From Pilaira anomala (lineage: Eukaryota; Mucoromycota; Mucoromycetes; Mucorales; Mucoraceae), in assembly GCA_025716855.1 (NCBI GenBank), contig JAIXMQ010000103.1:1-64000 (forward strand): 64,000 nt of DNA. The letters run 5' to 3'. Both the position numbers and the translations under genes were made by a program. The notes below the pieces were generated by a model. That model saw only the letters and a list, made by a program, of their open reading frames with translations. It was not told the DNA's origin and did no database searches. Below are positions 57,701 through 64,000 of the stretch, in pieces. Position 1 is the stretch's first letter. Every line of letters begins with the position of its first letter.

Positions 57701-58849
57701 GATTTTGATACATCTGCAATTACTAGTTCCTCATCGGACGATGATGATGAAGAAGAAGAGGACAACAGTACAATTGAATTATATCAAAAACAGCAACAAC
57801 GAAAGCCTCGATACTACAAAAATTTTATACCCGTTTTACGTAAAGTAATCGTACGAGCTCAAATATGCAAGTCTTGCATGGAATTAGGCCAGAAAAATAT
57901 AAACTTTGGGATTGTCGACCCAAAAAAGCGACATCATAAAACAATTATATTATATAACAAATCTGAGACACCGTTAATTTATACTATAAAAAAATCTGGA
58001 TCCATTGCATCGAGCGATATTCATTTAGGAGCTGGCCGACATGGTGTTATACGGGCATTCGGTAAAAAAGAAATCGAATTTACTTTTATACCTACATTAC
58101 CAGGTTCATTCATGGAACAAATGGAAGTAGTGAATATCAGGGATAAAGAAGATACCAACATCATTTCACTCAAAGCAATTATACGAAGACCTGAATCATT
58201 TACGATAAAATCATCAATGCCTGAATTATTTTTCAGCGCTTGTAAAAAAGATAATATGAATAAAGAAACGATCATTGTAACCAACACAAATAAGCAATCT
58301 AGAATGTTTGAAATTCGCATGGAATATGATAATGTACAACCACAACAACCATATAAAGTAGAATTTTTTATTGATCATGGCTATCAACAAAATGAAGGAA
58401 TGTTTTTATCAAAAGAAGAAGAAGAGGAAATAGAAAATTTGGAACAGAAGTTAAAAATTGCAGAACGTAAAAATCAGCCTGAAAAGATAAAAAAGTATCT
58501 CAAGAAATTATCCAAACTTAAAAAGCAGCGACAGCATGAAGATTTGTCTCAGCTATCTTCTGAAGATGTAATGACCACAACAGAAGATGAGAAAATGGCG
58601 ATGAAACAAGAGATCATAAAAGAGGATAGTGTTTTATTCGTTCTCGGTTCGAACACATCTAAAAGTATTTCTGTGTGTTTCAGAACAATTGCCGAAAAAA
58701 CAAATAGTGAGGGACAAACATTATTACAACAAACAAGCACACTTTTTAGCGGGCGAATCTTAATTAATGAACACAGAAATATTGATGCACGAAAAATAAT
58801 TTCTTTTTCCGTAGATTCATGTAAAGATCACGAAGTATGCTTACCTTGA
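54777..58849 (+). CDS. Large protein with ASH/MSP-like (Ig-fold) repeats
   Basis: Three exons (54777-56010, 56063-56953, 57009-58849) give 1,321 aa. Repeating beta-sandwich signatures of the ASH/MSP type are visible: VGETYVKYVTIHNQSAIDLY, LDFGDCISGTWNSQQIVLNN, VIDFGDTSVGTQKSFPIQII, FLDFGPIALNSPAIRTFTLA and NFGIVDPKKRHHKTIILYNK. The last third adds acidic low complexity (SSSDDDDEEEEDNS) and a charged helix (EEEEEIENLEQKLKIAERK). ASH proteins (Hydin, CEP192/SPD-2, ASPM, CFAP families) act at cilia, centrosomes or spindle poles. A non-flagellated fungus with such a protein could use it at the spindle pole or cortex; this is inference. The 3' half is mirrored at 62.5-64 kb. Confidence 0.6.
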
Positions 58850-59209
58850 TTGGAAGTCTGTTGTTCAGGTCTTTATATATTTCTTCATTCTATCTTTTTT
58901 TTTATTTGTAAAAATAAAAACCTTCTTTTATTACGCTTCATTATAAATCAAATATCAGACACGAAATAATCTTTCTGCCCATCTTGATATTATATGTAAT
59001 ATCAGCTCAAATCAAATATTTACAAAAAAAATAAGACAGATCCATGATTTTAAATGCTGAATATCCATGAGCACCATTATATTGTATTCAATTTGGCTTT
59101 TTGTTTATACTTTTTATTTGGAAAGTAAAGTGGTACAATGTTATGGTATAATATCACTTCATATATGGAATTAAACTTGTAGTTTTTTTTTTTTTTTCAT
59201 TAACAATTA

Positions 59210-59530
59210 TTGTGTTTTAGGACACAATTTGAAATTTACTTTGAAGTAGATAAAAGTGCTGTTTCATTTTTAAAATACTTTACTGATTTTTGCATAAGTA
59301 CCAAGCTAGAAGGAGTGCTTTTTAGAGGTAAAAATTAAACACTCACCCACCTGGTTTCCTAAAAGGGGATTCCATCACCTACCCATTTCCCTCCCCCCAA
59401 ATCATCTTGTTAAAACAAGCCCTTTTGAAGCTACTATTATTCTATGGTATCAAAGCCACTACTTCACGCTACGCATTTACTGACCTTAATCAGCTTTATT
59501 GATGAAGAAAAAGGGAAGTACTGTAGCCAA
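59210..59530 (+). repeat. Dispersed 'TACTGACCTTAA' segment, forward copy in the left arm
   Basis: It contains an exon-like stretch with splice-like ends (TTTTAG...AGAG|GTAAAAATT) reading TQFEIYFEVDKSAVSFLKYF, then CCCTTTTGAAGCTACTA, GGTATCAAAG and TTTACTGACCTTAATCAGC. It resembles 22.1-22.4 kb and the reverse of 10.1-10.3 kb. Its mirror copy lies at about 61,820-62,145. Confidence 0.6.
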
Positions 59531-59579
59531 GGCTTTTTTTTCTTACAGAAAAAAAATTGAGCTGATGAAATCATCGGAA

Positions 59580-60420
59580 AAAGGGGAAAAAGTGAATTTT
59601 TAGGTAAAAATCCGCAGGTCCCGACCTTTGGATTTTTTCAAGTGTTTTAAATGTGGATATATCTCGGGATTATAAGAATTTTAGAGCAAAGATATTGAAT
59701 GGTTTCTAATATAAAATTTGACGCTCTTTCGAATGGTGTAAAAATCAAAGTAGAGTAATTATAAAAATTAATGTTTATTGTGAAAAAGTCAAATTACGGT
59801 TTTTGTTAGGGCAGGTATATCTTTCATATCTAAAGTTATGAATCCAAATACATGAAAAAATGCGCCTTTAAATTCTGCATCGACTGTATATCATGTTGTA
59901 TATTAGAATAATTGATTTAAGATGACTTTAATTTGACAAGAAAGAAAATTTTGTCCATATCTCGATTTTTTTTTTCATTTTAGGGGTAAAAAACGGGGTG
60001 TCCATAGGGGGTAGTGGTGCATCTAGTCTACTTTTATAGGGTGTGTAACGTTTCACACTGCTTAAAGTCCTATGGGCACCCCGTTTGTTTTTTTCCTTTA
60101 AAAATGTAAAGATATTGACAAAATTTTCTTTCTTGTCAAATTAAAGTCATCTTAAATCAAGTATTCTAATATACAATGTGATATACAGTCGATGCAGAAT
60201 TTGATGGCACATCTGTCTATGGATTTAAAATGATATGTCTAGAAGCATAAAATATACTTGCCCTAAACAAAGACTGTAAATTTGACTTTCTTAAAAATAC
60301 AATAATAGCCATTAATCTTTATAATTACTTTACTTTGATTTTTACTTCATTCTAAATAGCCTCAAATTTTATACATACTAGAAACTATTCAATAGCTTTC
60401 CTCTAAAAGCTTTATAATAC
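59580..60420. mobile_element. Foldback element, copy 2 (left arm of the palindrome)
   Basis: It is itself an imperfect inverted repeat centred near 60,035: TAAAATTTGACGCTCTTTCG...AAAGTAGAGTAATTATAAA pairs with TTTATAATTACTTTACTTTG...CCTCAAATTTTA, and GGGGTGTCCATAGG pairs with CCTATGGGCACCCC. Sequence is shared with foldback copy 1 (9.4-10.1 kb), such as the 'AATGATG/CATTCGAAAGAG' and 'AGGGCAAGTAT' blocks. No coding capacity. Confidence 0.75.
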
Positions 60421-60935
60421 CAACATATATTATCCACATTTATGTAAACATTCTCAAAAAAAAAAATCAAAAAAGCTCGGGAAACAGTTTTTGCTAGAGA
60501 AAGTATATTTTTTATATATAAAAAAATATATCTTTGTATGAAGATATCTTTCCATATGAATTTAGAATTTTCTGGATATAGTATTGTATAATAAAATAGT
60601 TAATATTGAAGGAATTTACTTTGACATGAAAGATTTCTAGGGCTTAAAATTTAAGCTGTGTTTAGTTAATTTAGAGTGGTGGGTGACTCACCAATAAGCG
60701 CGCCTCATATAAACTACACACACCACATATTTAAGCCCAGAAAACCTTTCATGTCAAAGTAAAGTCCTTCAATATTAACTATTTTATTATACAATACTAT
60801 ATACAGAAAATTCTAAATTTATATGGGCAGATATTTATATAAAGATTATTTTTTTATATGTAAAAAATATACTTTTCTAACAAAAACTGTTTCCCGAGCT
60901 TTTTTGATTTTTTTTGAAATGTTTACATAAATGTG
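60421..60935. mobile_element. Foldback element at the palindrome centre
   Basis: An inverted repeat whose arms share CTTTGACATGAAAG / CTTTCATGTCAAAG, GGGCTTAAA / TTTAAGCCC and AAGCTCGGGAAACAGTTTTT / AAAAACTGTTTCCCGAGCTT. The unpaired loop (about 60,650-60,735) is short and partly palindromic itself (GGTGGGTGACTCACC). It lies exactly at the symmetry axis of the larger repeat. Confidence 0.75.
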
Positions 60936-61790
60936 GATAATATATGTTGGTATTATTAAAGCTATTGAATAGTTTCTTAGTATAAAATTTGAGGCTATTT
61001 CGAATGAAGTAAAAATCAAATTAAAGTAATTATAAAGATTAATGGCTATTATTGTATTTTTAAGAAAGTCGAATTTACAGTCTTTGTTTAGGGCAAGTAT
61101 ATTTTATGCTTCTAGACATATCATTTTAAATCCATAGACAGATGTGCCATCAAATTCTGCATCGACTGTATATCACATTGTATATTAGAATACTTGATTT
61201 AAGATGACTTTAATTTGACAAGAAAGAAAATTTTGTCAATATCTTTACATTTTTAAAGGAAAAAACAAAACGGGGTGTCCATAGGACTTTAAGCACTGTA
61301 AACGTTTCACACCCTATGAAAGTAGACTAGATGCACCACACCCCCCTATGGACGCCCCGTTTTTTACCCCTAAAATGGAAAAAAAAATCGAGATATGGAC
61401 AAAATTTTCTTTCTTGTCAAATTAAAGTCATCTTGAATCAATTATTCTAATATACAACATGATATACAGTCGATGCAGAATTAAAGACGCATTTTTCCAT
61501 GTATTTGGATTCATAACTTTAGATATGAAAATATACCTGCCCTACAAAAACCGTAATTTGACTTTTCACAATAACATTAATATTTATAATTACTTACTTT
61601 GATTTTTACACCATTCGAAAGAGCGTCAAATTTTATATTAGAAACATTCAAAATTTGCTCTAAAATTCTTATAATCCCGAGATATATCCACATTTAAAAC
61701 ACTTGAAAAAATCCAAAGGTCGGGACCTGCGGATTTTTACCTAAAAATTCACTTTTTCCCCTTTTTCCGATGATTTCATCAGCTCAATTT
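60936..61790. mobile_element. Foldback element, mirror of copy 2 (right arm of the palindrome)
   Basis: This is the reverse complement of 59,580-60,420 with scattered one-base differences. It shares the same blocks, including CCTATGGACGCCCCG and CATTCGAAAGAGCGTCAAAT. Confidence 0.75.
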
Positions 61791-62502
61791 TTTTCTGTAA
61801 GAAAAAAAAAGCCTTGGCTACAGTACTTCCCTTTTTCTTCATCAATAAAGCTGATTAAGGTCAGTAAATGCGTAGCGTGAAGTAGTGGCTTTGATACCAT
61901 AGAATAATAGTAGCTTCAAAAGGGCTTGTTTTAACAAGATGATTTGGGGGAGGGAAATGGGTAGGTGATGGAATCCCCTTTTAGGAAACCAGGTGGGTGA
62001 GTGTTTAATTTTTACCTCTAAAAAAGCACTCCTTCTAGCTTGGTACTTATGCAAAAATCAGTAAAGTATTTTAAAAATGAAACAGCACTTTTATCTACTT
62101 CAAAGTAAATTTCAAAATTGTGTCCTAAAAACACAATAATTGTTAATGAAAAAAAAAAAAAAAAAACTAACAAGTTTAATTCCATATATGAAGTGATATT
62201 ATACCATAACATTGTACCACTTTACTTTCCAAATAAAAAGTATAAAACAAAAAGCCAAATTGAATACAATATAATGGTGCTCATGGATATTCAGCATTTA
62301 AAATCATGGATCTGTCTTATTTTTTTGTAAATATTTGATTTGAGCTGATATTACATATAATATCAAGATGGCCAGAAAGATTATTTCGTGTCTGATATTT
62401 GATTTATAATGAAGCGTAATAAAAGAAGGTTTTTATTTTTACAAATAAAAAAAAAAGATAGAATGAAGAAATATATAAAGACCTGAACAACAGGACTTCC
62501 AA

Positions 62503-64000
62503 TCAAGGTAAGCATACTTCGTGATCTTTACATTGAATCTACGGAAAAAGAAATTATTTTTCGTGCATCAATATTTCTGTGTTCATTAATTAAGATTCGC
62601 CCGCTAAAAAGTGTGCTTGTTTGTTGTAATAATGTTTGTCCCTCACTATTTGTTTTTTCGGCAATTGTTCTGAAACACACAGAAATACTTTTTAGATGTG
62701 TTCGAACCGAGAACGAATAAAACCACTATCCTCTTTATGATTCTCTTGTTTCATCGCCATTTTCTCATCTTCTGTTGTGGTCATTACATCTTCAGAAGAT
62801 AGCTGAGACCAAACTTCATGCTGTCGCTGCTTTTTAAGTTTGGATAATTTCTTGAGATACTTTTTTATCTTTTCAGGCTGATTTTTACGTTCTGCAATTT
62901 TTAACTTCTGTTCCAAATTTTCTATTTCCTCTTCTTCTTCTTTTGATAAAAACATTCCTTCATTTGTTGATAGCCATGATCAATAAAAAATTCTACTTTA
63001 TATGGTTGTTGTGGTTGTACATTATCATATTCCATGCGAATTTCAAACATTCTAGATTGCTTATTTGTGTTGGTTACAATGATCGTTTCTTTATTCATAT
63101 TATCTTTTTTACAAGCGCTGAAAAATAATTCAGGCATTGATGATTTTATCGTAAATGATTCAGGTCTTCGTATAATTGCTTTGAGTGAAATGATGTTGGT
63201 ATCTTCTTTATCCCTGATATTCACTACTTCCATTTGTTCCATGAATGAACCTGGTAATGTAGGTATAAAAGTAAATTCGATTTCTTTTTTACCGAATGCC
63301 CGTATAACACCATGTCGGCCAGCTCCTAAATGAATATCGCTCGATGCAATGGATCCAGATTTTTTTATAGTATAAATTAACGGTGTCTCAGATTTGTTAT
63401 ATAATATAATTGTTTTATGATGTCGCTTTTTTGGGTCGACAATCCCAAAGTTTATATTTTTCTGGCCTAATTCCATGCAAGACTTGCATATTTGAGCTCG
63501 TACGATTACTTTACGTAAAACGGGTATAAAATTTTTGTAGTATCGAGGCTTTCGTTGTTGCTGTTTTTGATATAATTCAATTGTACTGTTGTCCTCTTCT
63601 TCTTCATCATCATCGTCCGATGAGGAACTAGTAATTGCAGATGTATCAAAATCAATTAAACGAAAAGAAATAGATGCAGCAGTTTTTGAAGTAAGTGAGT
63701 GACTAATGGTCTTTGGGGTATATACAATAATAATTTGTTCTTCTTCTTTTGGGCTTAATTTTAATAAGGAGGTCGAGACCAATTCACCTTTTTGAATTAA
63801 ATGGACTAATTCCAATCTCCATGCCATTTGGTATTTTACAAATTGCTCCTCTAATGACTGCCGTGCAAATAAAGATGTTCTAGACAACGAACCATGCTCG
63901 AGAATGGATATCAAATCGCTTAGTAGCACTCGCGATTTTCCAGATATATCTGGCCAATCTATTACCTTTTCTTTTACTCTCTTTACTTGCATTGTTGTTG
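62503..64000 (-). pseudogene. Mirrored, frameshifted 3' half of the ASH-like gene (runs off the window)
   Basis: On the minus strand the frame from the window edge (MQVKRVKEKVIDWPDISGKS) follows the protein of the left copy to GYQQ. It then frameshifts (one A fewer, giving MKECFYQKKKKRK and a stop). The next piece (MFLSKEEEEEIENLEQK...) reads on until AMKQENHKED, where further one-base indels break it again. The copy is therefore non-coding as written, whether by decay or by sequence error. Confidence 0.8.

Larger units (their letters stand above)
57354..64000. repeat. Giant inverted repeat (palindrome) of at least 6.6 kb
   Basis: Position x pairs with about 121,353 minus x throughout. The last bases (GCATTGTTGTTG) are the reverse complement of 57,354-57,365, and the stop codon at 58,847-58,849 pairs with 62,503-62,505. 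The centre is at about 60,677 and the right arm runs off the window. Arms look nearly identical, with scattered 1-nt indels (for example CAACAAAATGAAGG against CAACAAATGAAGG, and AGTCTGTTG against AGTCCTGTTG). No unrelated spacer separates the arms. It includes coding sequence, the dispersed segment and the foldback elements. Confidence 0.92.

Noticed and set aside
62018..62330. Short frames of 64-70 codons near 62 kb on both strands
   Set aside because: They lie in mirrored repeat sequence; none continues as a gene in the left arm.
57354..64000. Interpretation as a telomeric or rDNA palindrome
   Set aside because: No telomere repeats and no rRNA sequence are present.
1..64000. CRISPR arrays, bacterial operons or biosynthetic cluster
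   Set aside because: No regularly spaced repeats; genes have spliceosomal introns and unrelated housekeeping functions.

Overview
The window looks like nuclear DNA of a Mucoromycota fungus, most likely a member of the Mucorales. It is very AT-rich with long A/T homopolymers. The genes are closely packed and cut by 45-120 nt GT-AG introns. Protein content is fungal: a PL14-like lyase, a Leu5-type carrier, a Cpa1 with an attenuator peptide, and decayed transposase relics. The species cannot be named from sequence alone.

Layout. 1-8.7 kb: 3' end of a cyclophilin, an HDHD2-like HAD hydrolase, dynactin p150Glued (+), then the convergent arginine-specific carbamoyl-phosphate synthase small subunit CPA1 (-). 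Its leader carries a spliced uORF that reads as an arginine attenuator peptide. 8.7-11.7 kb: gene-free, with a foldback repeat. 11.8-12.8 kb: a secreted PL14-like polysaccharide lyase. 13.1-18.1 kb: a decayed 5-kb element with terminal inverted repeats and a second element nested in it. 18.9 kb: a probable tRNA-Ala(CGC). 19.7-34.6 kb: dense housekeeping genes. These are an Aven homologue and a mitochondrial pyrophosphatase head to head, a patatin-type lipase, an ACBD5/Atg37-like acyl-CoA-binding protein, ribonucleotide reductase R2, cysteinyl-tRNA synthetase, a single-pass membrane protein with a PY motif, and a PRL-type phosphatase. 36.0-38.0 kb: an anillin-like C2+PH protein. 39-40.3 kb: decayed tandem copies of an uncharacterised gene, 'gene X', whose intact copy lies at 49.7-51.0 kb beside uS10. 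41.1-48.0 kb: GH47 mannosidase, Leu5-like CoA carrier, ribosomal protein P2, LTA4H-type aminopeptidase. 51.2-53.7 kb: uS10, MsrB and a small orphan protein. 54.8-58.8 kb: a 1,321-aa protein with ASH/MSP-like domains.

From about 57.35 kb to the window end the sequence is one giant inverted repeat. The 3' half of the ASH-like gene and everything after it is mirrored about position 60,677, with nested foldback elements in the middle. It is either a real palindrome or an assembly fold-back; the right arm carries single-base indels that break the mirrored gene.

The genes do not form one pathway. Recurrent themes are arginine control (CPA1 with uORF and a TGACTC site), dual localisation through alternative start codons (CysRS, MsrB, LTA4H) and repeat-driven duplication (foldback family, gene X/uS10 unit). 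Functions rest on motif recognition by eye; exon boundaries were inferred from splice signals and frame continuity.
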